22,210 bases of DNA from an uncultured Nostocoides sp. (GTDB taxonomy: Bacteria > Actinomycetota > Actinomycetes > Actinomycetales > Dermatophilaceae), in the NCBI GenBank assembly GCA_936931335.1, contig CAKZIH010000279.1, positions 1 through 22,210 on the forward strand, in the 5' to 3' direction. Both the position numbers and the translations under genes were made by a program. The notes beneath the pieces were generated by a model. It was not told the origin of the DNA, did not search any database, and saw nothing but the letters and a program-made list of their open reading frames with translations. Shown in pieces: positions 13,865-22,092 of the stretch; the first letter of the stretch is position 1, and the number at the start of each line of letters is the position of its first letter.

Positions 13865-14961
13865 CAAGCCAGGGCGGTGTAGGCGGCGCGCAGCAGGTCT
13901 TCGCTCGGCCCGGCCAGCCGGGTCGGGCGAGCCAGTCCTTCCAACACCACGAACCGCAGCGTCGAGCCGCGCGTCTTCTTGTCCCGGCCCATCGCCGCGA
14001 GCAGGTCGTCCAGGGGCGCCGCGGTATAGGTCGTCGGCAGCCCTACGGAGGCTAAGACGTCCCGATGCCGTTGCCGCAGTGCGTCATCGATGAGACCGCT
14101 GCGGTGCGCGAGCTCGGCGGCGAACACCATACCGATGGCCACGGCCTCGCCATGGCGCATGGCATAGCCGGAATGCTGCTCGATCGCGTGGCCGAGGGTA
14201 TGGCCATAGTTGAGGATCTCCCGCAGGCCCGCCTCGCGCAGGTCCTGGGAAACCACGCTCGCCTTCATGGCTACCGCGCGCTCGATGAGTTCGACGGTAT
14301 GCGGCCCCACCGCCCGCCCGGCGCTCGGATCGGCTTCCAGCAGTTCGAGGATGCGTGGGTCGGCGATGAAGCCAGCCTTGATCACCTCGGCCATCCCGGC
14401 AGTGAAATCGACCGGCGGCAGCGTATCGAGCACGTCGATATCGCAGATCACGCCCAGCGGCTCGTGGAAGGCGCCGACAAGGTTCTTGCCCTCGGCGGTG
14501 TTGATGCCGGTCTTGCCCCCGACTGCGGCATCGACCATCGCCAGCACCGTGGTTGGCACCGAGATCAGGCCCACGCCGCGCAGCCAGGCGGCCGCAACAT
14601 AACCCGCCAGATCGGTGACCGTGCCGCCGCCGACCGCGACCACGACATCGGTGCGGGTGAACGATTCGGCGCCCAACAGCGCCCACAGGCCGGCCGCGAC
14701 CTCGATCGTCTTGGCCGCTTCGGCGTCCGGGACCAGCCCGTCGACGACGTGAATCCCCTTGGCACGCAAGGCGTCCCGGACCGGTTCGACGACCTGCGGC
14801 AGACGGCCGCTGTGCACGAGCAGCGCCCGGCGGGCACTCTGCGGCACCAAGTCGGCCGCGCTGGCCAGGATGCCGGACCCGATCACCACCTGGTATGCCG
14901 TGCCCACCGGCACCCGGATCGGCGCGGCCATGCTCTCGGTCATCCCGGTGCGATCAGCCAT
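13864..14961 (-). CDS. aroB: 3-dehydroquinate synthase
   Basis: AroB converts DAHP to 3-dehydroquinate, shikimate pathway step 2, using NAD and a divalent metal. The ~365-residue protein has the NAD-binding GGGTVTDLAG (111-120), SVPTTVLAMVDAAVGGKTGIN, metal ligands Glu192 (MAEVIKAG), His254 (NYGHTLGHAIE) and His270 (RHGEAVAIGM). The start is uncertain. The ATG at 14961 overlaps the aroK stop by 8 bp and is chosen for coupling, but ATGs at 14943 and 14931 are also possible and none has a good Shine-Dalgarno. It is the last gene of the alaS-to-aroB run. In related genomes aroQ and/or pepP often follow toward efp; here the next genes are on the other strand. Confidence 0.95.
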   Translation of the reverse strand: MADRTGMTESMAAPIRVPVGTAYQVVIGSGILASAADLVPQSARRALLVHSGRLPQVVEPVRDALRAKGIHVVDGLVPDAEAAKTIEVAAGLWALLGAESFTRTDVVVAVGGGTVTDLAGYVAAAWLRGVGLISVPTTVLAMVDAAVGGKTGINTAEGKNLVGAFHEPLGVICDIDVLDTLPPVDFTAGMAEVIKAGFIADPRILELLEADPSAGRAVGPHTVELIERAVAMKASVVSQDLREAGLREILNYGHTLGHAIEQHSGYAMRHGEAVAIGMVFAAELAHRSGLIDDALRQRHRDVLASVGLPTTYTAAPLDDLLAAMGRDKKTRGSTLRFVVLEGLARPTRLAGPSEDLLRAAYTALA

Positions 14962-15475
14962 CGGCCGACGGCTGCGCCGCGAGCAGGCCGGCGATCTCGA
15001 CGGCGATCTCCTGCGGGCTGCGGCCGGCGGTGTCCACCCGGTGGGTGGCCAGGCGCTCATAGACCGGGCGCCGCTCGGTCATCAGCGCCACCCAACTGGC
15101 GCGTGGATTGACCGACAGCAACGGCCGGCTGCGATCAAACCCGATGCGCTTGGCCGCATCGGCGATCCCCACATCGAGGAAGATCACCTGCTGCCCGGCC
15201 AGGCGCTCCTGGGTCTGCGCGTCCAGCGGAGCGCCCCCGCCAACGGCCACAACCCCGTCGTGCGAGGCCAGCACCCGCGCCACGGCCTCACGCTCCAGCG
15301 CCCGGAAGGCGGGCTCCCCGTCGTTGATGAAGATGTCGCTGATGGTTTTGCCAGCCGCCGCCTCGATGGTCGCATCGGTGTCGACGGCGCGGACATGCAA
15401 GAGTTCGGCCAGGGCGCGCGCGACCGTGGTCTTGCCCGACCCGGGCGGGCCGACGAGGATCGCTACCGGCGTCAC
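14954..15475 (-). CDS. aroK: Shikimate kinase
   Basis: AroK phosphorylates shikimate at the 3-hydroxyl. The 173-residue P-loop kinase has Walker A GPPGSGKT (9-16), the shikimate-binding DTD (32-34), Arg58 in AFRALE, the GGG loop (79-81), lid arginine Arg117 in DRSRPLL, and Arg136 in RRPVYE. All are in the order and spacing expected for AroK. The GTG at 15475 overlaps the aroC stop in a GTGA; upstream in-frame codons belong to aroC and are not protein-like. The end overlaps the proposed aroB start by 8 bp. Normal length, secure. Confidence 0.95.
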   Translation of the reverse strand: MTPVAILVGPPGSGKTTVARALAELLHVRAVDTDATIEAAAGKTISDIFINDGEPAFRALEREAVARVLASHDGVVAVGGGAPLDAQTQERLAGQQVIFLDVGIADAAKRIGFDRSRPLLSVNPRASWVALMTERRPVYERLATHRVDTAGRSPQEIAVEIAGLLAAQPSADG

Positions 15476-16698
15476 CACGAGCGCATCTCCGCGGGAATCG
15501 CGGCGAGGTAGGCCGCACAGTTGCGACGAGTCTCCGCAACCGAGTCCCCGCCGAACTTCTCCAGGCACGCCTGGGCCAAGACCAGGGCGACCATGGCCTC
15601 GGCGACCACACCGGCGGCCGGCACCGCGCAGACATCGGAGCGCTGGTGGATGGCGGTGGCCTCGGCCTGCGGGTCGGTGACATCGACGGTGTCCAGCGCC
15701 CGCGGCACGGTGGAGATCGGCTTCATCGCGGCGCGCACGCGCAGCAGGCCACCGGACGACATACCGCCCTCGGTGCCACCGGCGCGCCCGGTGCGGCGCC
15801 GGATGACTCCGGCTTCGTCGCGCTCCATCTCGTCGTGCGCCTCGGAGCCGCGGCGGCGCGCGGTCGCGAAACCGTCGCCGACCTCGACGCCCTTCATCGC
15901 CTGAATGCTCATCAACGCCCCGGCGAGCCGGGCGTCCAGGCGGCGGTCCCAGTGCACATGCGAGCCCAGACCCGGCGGGAGGCCGTAGGCGATGACCTCG
16001 ACGACGCCGCCAAGGGTGTCGCCATCCTTCTTGGCCGCCTCCACCTCGGCGACCATGGCCGCGGACCCGCCGGCGTCCAGGGTGCGCACCGGGTCGGCGT
16101 CGAGCCGCGCCACATCCTGTGGGGTGGGCAGCGGCGCGTCCTGCGCCACCTGGGCGGTGCCGATCGCCACGGTGTGGCTGACCAGTTCGACCCCGTATGC
16201 CTGCGACAGCAGCCGGGCGGCCACCGCACCGAGGGCGACCCGAGCGGCGGTCTCCCGCGCCGAGGCCCGCTCCAGGATGGGCCGGGCATCGGCGAAGCCG
16301 TATTTCTGCATCCCCGCCAGATCGGCGTGCCCGGGCCGCGGCCGAGTCAGCGGCCGGTTGCGGCCGATCTCCTGCGGGGCGTTGACGTCATCGGCCGCGG
16401 CATACGCCTGCGCGCTGACCGGGTCGGCGGACATCACGGTCTGCCATTTGGGCCATTCGCTGTTGCCGATCATGATCGCCACCGGCGAGCCCAAGGTACG
16501 GCCGTGCCGCACCCCGCCGAGGAAGCTCACCGCGTCCTGCTCGAAGGCCATCCGGGCCCCACGCCCAAAACCCAGCCGCCGCCGGGCCAGTGCCGCCGCG
16601 ACATCCGAGGTGGTCACCTCGATGCCGGCCGGCAGCCCTTCCATGGTGGCGACCAGCGCCTGGCCATGGGACTCCCCCGCGGTCAACCAACGCAGCAT
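15472..16698 (-). CDS. aroC: Chorismate synthase
   Basis: AroC converts EPSP to chorismate using reduced FMN, the branch point for aromatic amino acids, folate and quinones. The 408-residue protein has GESHG (8-12) with catalytic His11, RPGHADL (121-127), RASARET (144-150), GGMSSGG, and the C-terminal family block HQRSDVCAVPAAGVVAEAMVAL. Length is typical of actinobacterial AroC. The ATG at 16698 has GAGG about 9 nt upstream. It begins 19 bp after aroE and couples to aroK by a GTGA. aroA (EPSP synthase), which supplies its substrate, is not in the window. Confidence 0.97.
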   Translation of the reverse strand: MLRWLTAGESHGQALVATMEGLPAGIEVTTSDVAAALARRRLGFGRGARMAFEQDAVSFLGGVRHGRTLGSPVAIMIGNSEWPKWQTVMSADPVSAQAYAAADDVNAPQEIGRNRPLTRPRPGHADLAGMQKYGFADARPILERASARETAARVALGAVAARLLSQAYGVELVSHTVAIGTAQVAQDAPLPTPQDVARLDADPVRTLDAGGSAAMVAEVEAAKKDGDTLGGVVEVIAYGLPPGLGSHVHWDRRLDARLAGALMSIQAMKGVEVGDGFATARRRGSEAHDEMERDEAGVIRRRTGRAGGTEGGMSSGGLLRVRAAMKPISTVPRALDTVDVTDPQAEATAIHQRSDVCAVPAAGVVAEAMVALVLAQACLEKFGGDSVAETRRNCAAYLAAIPAEMRSW

Positions 16699-16717
16699 GT
16701 CCGGAATCCTCGCACGC

Positions 16718-17587
16718 TCAGCGCGCGGCCATCGCGGCCCGTCCAGCGGCGAGCATGAGCTGCCAGTCCGGCCGCCGGCCGGTCATCAGCTCGACCTGCT
16801 CCACGGCCTGATGGACCAGCATGTCCAAGCCGCCAACGACCCGCGCCCCCGCATCCCCGGCAGCCAGCGCCAACGGGGTCGGCCAGTGCGCGTAAACGCA
16901 ATCGAGCAGGCGCACCCCGGACAGCCGGTGGCCGCCATCGACCAGGGCCGCCACCGCGGCGTCGGCGCCGCCGTCGGGGAGGGTGGACACCACATACCCG
17001 GTTGGCTCGGCCGGCCAGGCCCCGATCGGCACGATGGTCAGGTCCACGCTGAGTTCGGCGGCCAGCGGGCCGACGGCCTGCCGTGCGCGCTCCGGGTTGC
17101 GCGCGGCGACGCGTACCCGGCATACCCCGAGCTGGGCCAGCGCGATCAGTGTCGAGCGCGCCGTGGCACCCGCGCCGAGCACCACCGCCGTGTCAGCCAC
17201 CGCATCCGCGACCGCCGAATCCTCCATCACCCAATGCTGCGCCTCCCCAAGGTCGGTGGACAGGGCCGCGACGATGCCGGCGATATCGGTGTTGTCACCC
17301 GCCCAGCCGGACTCGGTACGCACCAGCGTATTGATGGCATGGGCCTGTCGGGCCCGGTCGGTGACCGACTCGGCGACATCGAAGGCCACCTGCTTCAGCG
17401 GCATCGTCAGACTCAGCCCGCGCACCTGATCGCTCAGCGCGGCGACGAACCCCGGCAAGCCCGCCTCGTCGACCTCGGCAGCGGCATATGTCCACTCGGA
17501 CAGGCCGAGTTCCGCATAGGCGGCACTATGCAGCACCGGCGAGAGCGAGTGCGCGATCGGCGAGCCGAGGACGTATGCCGCTGGCAT
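16718..17587 (-). CDS. aroE: Shikimate dehydrogenase
   Basis: AroE reduces 3-dehydroshikimate to shikimate with NADPH. The 289-residue protein has the substrate-binding SLSP (14-17), catalytic Lys65 in SLTMPLKQ, Asn86 in AINTLVR, Asp101 in GDNTDIAG, the Rossmann loop GAGATARS (138-145) and the C-terminal GLDMLVHQAVEQ. The NVTxPxK motif of E. coli is here SLTMPLK, as in mycobacterial AroE, so this is AroE rather than a quinate dehydrogenase; that distinction is inferred. The ATG at 17587 has an overlapping GAGG-rich stretch just upstream and lies 21 bp after mltG. Confidence 0.93.
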   Translation of the reverse strand: MPAAYVLGSPIAHSLSPVLHSAAYAELGLSEWTYAAAEVDEAGLPGFVAALSDQVRGLSLTMPLKQVAFDVAESVTDRARQAHAINTLVRTESGWAGDNTDIAGIVAALSTDLGEAQHWVMEDSAVADAVADTAVVLGAGATARSTLIALAQLGVCRVRVAARNPERARQAVGPLAAELSVDLTIVPIGAWPAEPTGYVVSTLPDGGADAAVAALVDGGHRLSGVRLLDCVYAHWPTPLALAAGDAGARVVGGLDMLVHQAVEQVELMTGRRPDWQLMLAAGRAAMAAR

Positions 17588-17608
17588 CCCCTCAGCCCTC
17601 CCGTCGGG

Positions 17609-18748
17609 TCAGCACTTGGCGTCGGGATTGTCGGCACACCACTGCCGGAACTCCTTGGAGTCCTCAAGGAATTGTGCATAGGTATCCGAGAACTTGGTTT
17701 CCCCGGTGTCCGGGTTGACGGTGACGAAGTAGAGCCAGTTTCCGTCCGCGGGATGCGACGCCGCATCCAGGGACGCCTTCCCCGGGTTGGAGATGGGACC
17801 GGGCGGCAGGCCCTTGTGGACACGGGTGTTGTACGGATTGCTCTTGTCCGCCAACTCTTCCGGCGTGGGCGCAACCGCCCGGCGCTTGGCGCCATAGGAA
17901 ACCGTGGCATCGGACTGCAACAAGCCCACGGTCTCGGCCTGCGGCTGCTCAAGCCGGTTGAGGAAGACCCGGGCCACCTTCGGCCGGTCGGAGTCGGAGC
18001 CGGCTTCGGATTCGATGATCGAGGCAAGAATCATCGTTCGCTGCCAGTCCGCCTTGGGAATCTTCTCCTCGGTCATCACCTTGACGGCCTGCTCGACCAT
18101 GGTCTTGAGCTGTTCCTGGGCGGTGGACTTGGGGTCGAAGTCGTAGGTCGCCGGGAAGAGCCAGCCCTCGACATTCCCGTCGGCAACCTCGGGCAGGCCG
18201 AGCTTGGCGGTGTCCTTGGCCGCGGCCTGGTAGTCCTTGATCGGGATCTTGCTCTTGCTGGAGAGCAGTTCGTAGACCTCGGAGGCCCACAGGCCCTCAC
18301 GGACCGTGATCCGCAGCACCGAGCGGTTCTCCGGGTTGTCCAGGGCGACGATGACGTCGGAGGCCTTCATTTCCTTGTGCAGGCTGTACGTCCCGGGCTG
18401 GATCTTCTCCGCGCGCGGGTTGCTGGCCGCGGCGCTTCGCCAGGCCTTCGCGGTCTTGATCACGCCGGCCCGCACCAGCTTGGCGGCGATGGCGTTGCCG
18501 CCCTCACCCGATTCGATGGTCACCTCGACCGAGCCACTGCCCGGGCCGGGGTAATCGTCGGTGGTGACCAGTTGGCTGAGCACCGGTTCGGCGACGTGGT
18601 AGGCGGCATAGCCCCCGCCGGCGAGCACCCCGACCGACAGCAGCAGGGCCGCCATCGACTGGCCGGTGCGGCGCTTCGGGCGCGGCGATTGCTCGTCGCC
18701 CCGGTCGGCCTCGGGCCCGAAGATCTCCTGGTCCAGGCGTTGCGTCAC
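17609..18748 (-). CDS. mltG: Endolytic murein transglycosylase MltG (YceG-like)
   Basis: MltG cleaves nascent peptidoglycan strands at the outer face of the membrane. The 379-residue protein has a short, charged cytoplasmic N-terminus (1-31), one transmembrane segment (about 32-48) and an extracytoplasmic LysM-like plus YceG domain. The latter shows ILASIIESEAG (240-250, probable catalytic Glu246), LQSDATVSYG (277-286) and NPYNTRVHKGLPPGPISNPG (304-323), all family hallmarks. The GTG at 18748 overlaps the ruvX stop (GTGA); the frame extends upstream only as ruvX antisense-frame codons. The C-terminus carries two cysteines (371 and 379), possibly a disulphide. The alaS-ruvX-mltG-aroE order is standard in Actinobacteria. 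Confidence 0.94.
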   Translation of the reverse strand: MTQRLDQEIFGPEADRGDEQSPRPKRRTGQSMAALLLSVGVLAGGGYAAYHVAEPVLSQLVTTDDYPGPGSGSVEVTIESGEGGNAIAAKLVRAGVIKTAKAWRSAAASNPRAEKIQPGTYSLHKEMKASDVIVALDNPENRSVLRITVREGLWASEVYELLSSKSKIPIKDYQAAAKDTAKLGLPEVADGNVEGWLFPATYDFDPKSTAQEQLKTMVEQAVKVMTEEKIPKADWQRTMILASIIESEAGSDSDRPKVARVFLNRLEQPQAETVGLLQSDATVSYGAKRRAVAPTPEELADKSNPYNTRVHKGLPPGPISNPGKASLDAASHPADGNWLYFVTVNPDTGETKFSDTYAQFLEDSKEFRQWCADNPDAKC

Positions 18749-19287
18749 TGGGTGGTGCCCTTCCGTCGCGGCTTGCGCCGTTGTGTGGTCGCCGGCTGCC
18801 CGGGTGGGGAACCGCAGGCCCGTTCCGCGTCCAGTGCCGATTGCAGGATGAGCACGGCGGCGGCCTGATCCACGACCGACCGCTGCGCACGGCCGGCGAC
18901 GGCGCTTGAGCGGAGATTGCGGTGGGCATCGACCGTGGTCAGCCGTTCGTCGACCAGACGCACCGAGACCGGCGCGACGCACGCCGCAATCTGGCGAGCA
19001 TACCCGCGGGCCAGCGCCGCAGCGGGACCCTCGCTGCCATCGAGCGAGCGCGGCAGGCCGACAATCACCTCGATGACGGCAAGCTCACCGGCCAGTTCGG
19101 CGATCCGCACCAGGTCGGTGCTGAGCTCCGTTTGCACCGCCCCAGCCGGTATGCCGGGTGCTCCCCCCGGCTCCTCGGCCCGCCGGATCGTCTCCACCGG
19201 ATAGGCGAGCACCCCGTCGGGGTCGCACGCGGCAACCCCGACCCGGACGCTGCCCACATCGATGCCGAGGCGGGTGCCCCGCCGCAC
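18745..19287 (-). CDS. ruvX: Putative pre-16S rRNA nuclease / Holliday junction resolvase-like YqgF
   Basis: RuvX (YqgF) is an RNase H-fold nuclease implicated in 16S rRNA 5'-end maturation and proposed to act on Holliday junctions. The 180-residue protein has GIDVGSVRVGVA with Asp10, IVGLPRSLDG, the acidic VDERLTT with Glu114, and DQAAAVLILQ with Asp140, giving the expected catalytic triad. A Lys/Arg/Pro-rich tail (residues about 160-180) extends past the fold and could bind nucleic acid. The GTG at 19287 lies 2 bp after the alaS stop, so coupling to alaS is likely, and the stop overlaps the mltG GTG. Confidence 0.93.
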   Translation of the reverse strand: MRRGTRLGIDVGSVRVGVAACDPDGVLAYPVETIRRAEEPGGAPGIPAGAVQTELSTDLVRIAELAGELAVIEVIVGLPRSLDGSEGPAAALARGYARQIAACVAPVSVRLVDERLTTVDAHRNLRSSAVAGRAQRSVVDQAAAVLILQSALDAERACGSPPGQPATTQRRKPRRKGTTQ

Positions 19288-19289
19288 GC

Positions 19290-21986
19290 TCAGGAACCGC
19301 TCCCCACGCCCGCCGCGACCGCGTCGAGCGCGGCCCCGGTCTTGCTCGGGTCCTGACCACCACCCTGGGCGAGATCGTCTTTGCCACCGCCGCCACCGCC
19401 GAGGACACCGGCGGCGAGCCGCACCAGCGTGCCGGCCTTGTGCCCGGCCGCGCGGGCGGCCTCATTGGTCGCCACCACGATGACCGGGCGCCCGCCGCCG
19501 GCACCGGTGACGGCCACGACGGTCGGCCGGTCATTGCCGAGGCGACCACGAAGGTCCATCGCCAGCGAGCGCACATCATTCGCCGCGGCGTCCGCGCCGG
19601 CGTCGTGAGCCAGGAAGGTGGTGCCAGCGATATCGCGGGCGCCATCGGTCAGCGAGGCGCTCTGCGCCGCCAGCCGCTCCCGGCGCAGGGTCTCCAGCTC
19701 TCGCTCCGCCTCCTTGAGGCGGGTGAGCAGCCCGGAGATCCGCTCCGGCAATTCCTCGGGACGGCCCTTGGTCAGCTCCGTGAGCTGACCGACGATGGCC
19801 CGCTCGCGCGCCAGGAAGCTATAGGCGTCGGTGCCCACCAGAGCCTCGACCCGGCGTACGCCGGCCCCGATCGAGGACTCCCCGAGCAGAGTGATCAGGC
19901 CGAGCTGGCTGGTGTGCTCGGCGTGGGTCCCACCGCACAGTTCGCGCGCCCAGTCACCGACCGAGATCACCCGCACCGCATCGCCATACTTCTCGCCGAA
20001 GAGCGCCATCGCCCCGGCCTCACGGGCCTGCGTCTGGGTCATCACCTCGGCGCGGACCGCCAAGTCCTCCAGGAGCACCTCGTTAACCCGCGACTCCACA
20101 TCGCGCAGCACCGAGGCCGGCACCGCGCTGGCGGCATTGAAGTCGAACCGGAAACGCCCCGGGGAGTTCTCCGAACCCGCCTGGGTTGCCGTGTCTCCCA
20201 ACGCTTCCCGGATCGCCTTGTGCACCATGTGGGTGGCGGTGTGGGCGCGCGAGATGGACCGACGGCGGGCGATATCGACCTCGGCCAGCGCGCTGTCGCC
20301 GGTGGCCAGTTCGCCGGACGCGACCACGCCGCGGTGGACGATCAGGCCGTTGATCGGCTTTTGGACATCGTGGATCTCCACCAGCGCCCCATTGGCCAGG
20401 CGCAGCAGCCCGCCGTCGGCGAGCTGGCCACCGCCCTCCGGATAGAAGGGGGTGCGATCGAGGACGACCTCGACCTCCTGCCCGGCCTGCGCCGCGGCGA
20501 CCGCACTGCCGCCGACCAGCACGCCGGCCACCCGGCCCTCGCTGGTCACCTCGGAGTAACCGGTGAAGTCGACCTCGCGGCCGAGGCTGTCGGCCACGCC
20601 CCGGTATGCCGACGTGTCGCCGTGGCCGGACTTCTTGGCCTTGGCGTCCGCCTTGGCCCGCTCGCGCTGCTCACGCATGAGGCGGGTGAAGCCCTCGCGG
20701 TCCACCGCCAGCCCCTGCTCCTGCGCCATCTCCAGGGTCAGGTCGATGGGGAAGCCGTAGGTGTCGTGCAGCGCGAAGGCGTCCGCCCCGGAGAGGGTGG
20801 CCGCGCCGCCGGACTTGGTGCGGGCCACCGCGGTGTCCAGGATCGTGGTGCCCGAGGCGAGGGTGCGCCTGAAGGCGTCCTCCTCGGCATAGGCGATGGC
20901 GCTGATCCGGCCGAAGTCGCTGGCCAACTCGGGATAGGAACGGGACATCAGGTCCACCGAGATCGGCAGCAACTCGGGCAGGCAGGGATCGCCATACCCG
21001 AGCAGGCGCATCGAGCGCACCGCGCGGCGCAGCATCCGGCGCAGCACATAACCGCGGCCCTCGTTGCCAGGGGTGACCCCGTCGCCGATGAGCATCAACG
21101 ACGAGCGGACGTGATCGGCGACCACGCGCAGGCGCACATCATCGGGGTGCGATTCGCCGGCGGAGGGGCCGGAGTGGGCGCCATACGTCTTGCCGGTCAT
21201 CTCGGCGGCGCGCACCAAGACCGGCTTGACCTCATCGATCTCGTAGAGATTGTCGACGTCCTGCAGGATCGAGGCGATGCGCTCCAACCCCATACCGGTG
21301 TCGATGTTCTTGCTGGGCAGCGGGCCCTCGATGTCGAAGTCGACCTTCGAGCGCACCGCGGACAGCGACTCCTGCATGAAGACCAGGTTCCAGAACTCCA
21401 GGAAGCGGTCCTCGTCGACGGCCGGGCCGCCCTCGGGTCCATACTCCGGCCCGCGGTCGTAGTAGATCTCGCTGCACGGGCCACCGGGTCCGGGCACGCC
21501 CATCGACCAGTAGTTGTCCTCCAGCCCGCGGCGCACGATCCGCTCGGCCGGTATGCCGGTGATCTCCCGCCACAGCCCGATGGACTCGTCGTCGTTCTCC
21601 AGCACCGTCACCCACAGACGCTCGGCGTCCAGGCCCAGCCGGCCGTCCTCGCGGCTGCCGGTGGCCAGCTCCCAGGCCAGTTCGATGGCCCCGCCCTTGA
21701 AGTAGTCGCCGAAGGAGAAGTTGCCGTTCATCTGGAAGAAGGTGCCGTGCCGGGAGGTCTTGCCGACCTCCTCGATGTCCTGGGTGCGCACACACTTCTG
21801 CACACTGGTGGCCCGCAGCCCGGGCGGGGTCTCCTGGCCGAGGAAGTAGGGCTTGAAGGGCACCATCCCGGCGTTGACGAACAGGAGATTCGGGTCCTCG
21901 TGGATCAACGGAGCCGAGGGCACCACGAGGTGGCCCTTGCTCTCGAAGAAGGACAGCCAGCGGCGCCGGATCTCAGCGGTTTCCAT
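19290..21986 (-). CDS. alaS: Alanyl-tRNA synthetase
   Basis: AlaS charges tRNA-Ala and edits mischarged Ser/Gly. The 898-residue protein has the class II core (WLSFFESKGHLVVPSAPL; motif 2 region TSRHGTFFQMNGNFSFGDYFK, 77-97; GMGLERIASILQ, 231-242). The editing domain carries the zinc-binding HTATH (His582, His586) and CGGTH (Cys684, His688). A coiled-coil stretch (about 726-770) and the C-Ala domain follow, ending in a Gly-run and GGGGGGKDDLAQGGGQD. Length is normal. The ATG at 21986 has a purine-rich AGAGAAG about 10 nt upstream. It heads the run alaS-ruvX-mltG-aroE-aroC-aroK-aroB. No T-box leader is visible upstream. Confidence 0.97.
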   Translation of the reverse strand: METAEIRRRWLSFFESKGHLVVPSAPLIHEDPNLLFVNAGMVPFKPYFLGQETPPGLRATSVQKCVRTQDIEEVGKTSRHGTFFQMNGNFSFGDYFKGGAIELAWELATGSREDGRLGLDAERLWVTVLENDDESIGLWREITGIPAERIVRRGLEDNYWSMGVPGPGGPCSEIYYDRGPEYGPEGGPAVDEDRFLEFWNLVFMQESLSAVRSKVDFDIEGPLPSKNIDTGMGLERIASILQDVDNLYEIDEVKPVLVRAAEMTGKTYGAHSGPSAGESHPDDVRLRVVADHVRSSLMLIGDGVTPGNEGRGYVLRRMLRRAVRSMRLLGYGDPCLPELLPISVDLMSRSYPELASDFGRISAIAYAEEDAFRRTLASGTTILDTAVARTKSGGAATLSGADAFALHDTYGFPIDLTLEMAQEQGLAVDREGFTRLMREQRERAKADAKAKKSGHGDTSAYRGVADSLGREVDFTGYSEVTSEGRVAGVLVGGSAVAAAQAGQEVEVVLDRTPFYPEGGGQLADGGLLRLANGALVEIHDVQKPINGLIVHRGVVASGELATGDSALAEVDIARRRSISRAHTATHMVHKAIREALGDTATQAGSENSPGRFRFDFNAASAVPASVLRDVESRVNEVLLEDLAVRAEVMTQTQAREAGAMALFGEKYGDAVRVISVGDWARELCGGTHAEHTSQLGLITLLGESSIGAGVRRVEALVGTDAYSFLARERAIVGQLTELTKGRPEELPERISGLLTRLKEAERELETLRRERLAAQSASLTDGARDIAGTTFLAHDAGADAAANDVRSLAMDLRGRLGNDRPTVVAVTGAGGGRPVIVVATNEAARAAGHKAGTLVRLAAGVLGGGGGGKDDLAQGGGQDPSKTGAALDAVAAGVGSGS

Positions 21987-22040
21987 CGGGGTCGCACTTC
22001 TCTCGTATGTCGTCAGGCGGCCCGGTCGGGCCAGACGACA

Positions 22041-22070
22041 AGTCTAGGCGGGTGCGCGCTCGTGGCTCAG
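22041..22070 (-). promoter_or_regulatory. Candidate alaS promoter
   Basis: A TAGACT -10 (22046-22041) with a weak CTGAGC -35 (22070-22065) at 18-bp spacing lies in the 106-bp gap upstream of alaS. Transcription would begin near 22034, giving a leader of just under 50 nt. The leader contains a short GGCCC/GGGCC hairpin but no recognisable riboswitch. Confidence 0.4.
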
Positions 22071-22092
22071 GCGGTTATCGCGCGAGCGGCGG

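Larger units (their letters stand above)
584..21557. repeat. Dispersed word GTATGCC(G), 20 copies across the window
   Basis: The heptamer GTATGCC (or its complement GGCATAC) occurs 20 times. Seventeen copies extend to GTATGCCG. On the plus strand GTATGCC starts at 1590, 2011, 4291, 6093, 7695, 9743, 11204, 11615, 14893, 16195, 17573, 19149, 20604 and 21551. GGCATAC starts at 584, 849, 2632, 13227, 16399 and 17119. The three copies not extended by G are 2632, 11615 and 16195. Copies fall in 14 genes, at the pyrF start codon and in the efp leader, in all three codon phases. The copies are separate short words, not one contiguous element. Confidence 0.8.

Noticed and set aside
19380..19430. Short GCC/ACC-rich repeats that look like a simple-sequence repeat
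   Set aside because: They encode the Gly-run of the AlaS C-terminal domain, a usual feature of the protein.
21987..22092. Possible T-box or other riboswitch upstream of alaS
   Set aside because: The gap is only 106 bp, with no T-box sequence or specifier stem and no terminator/antiterminator pair. Only a short GC hairpin is present.
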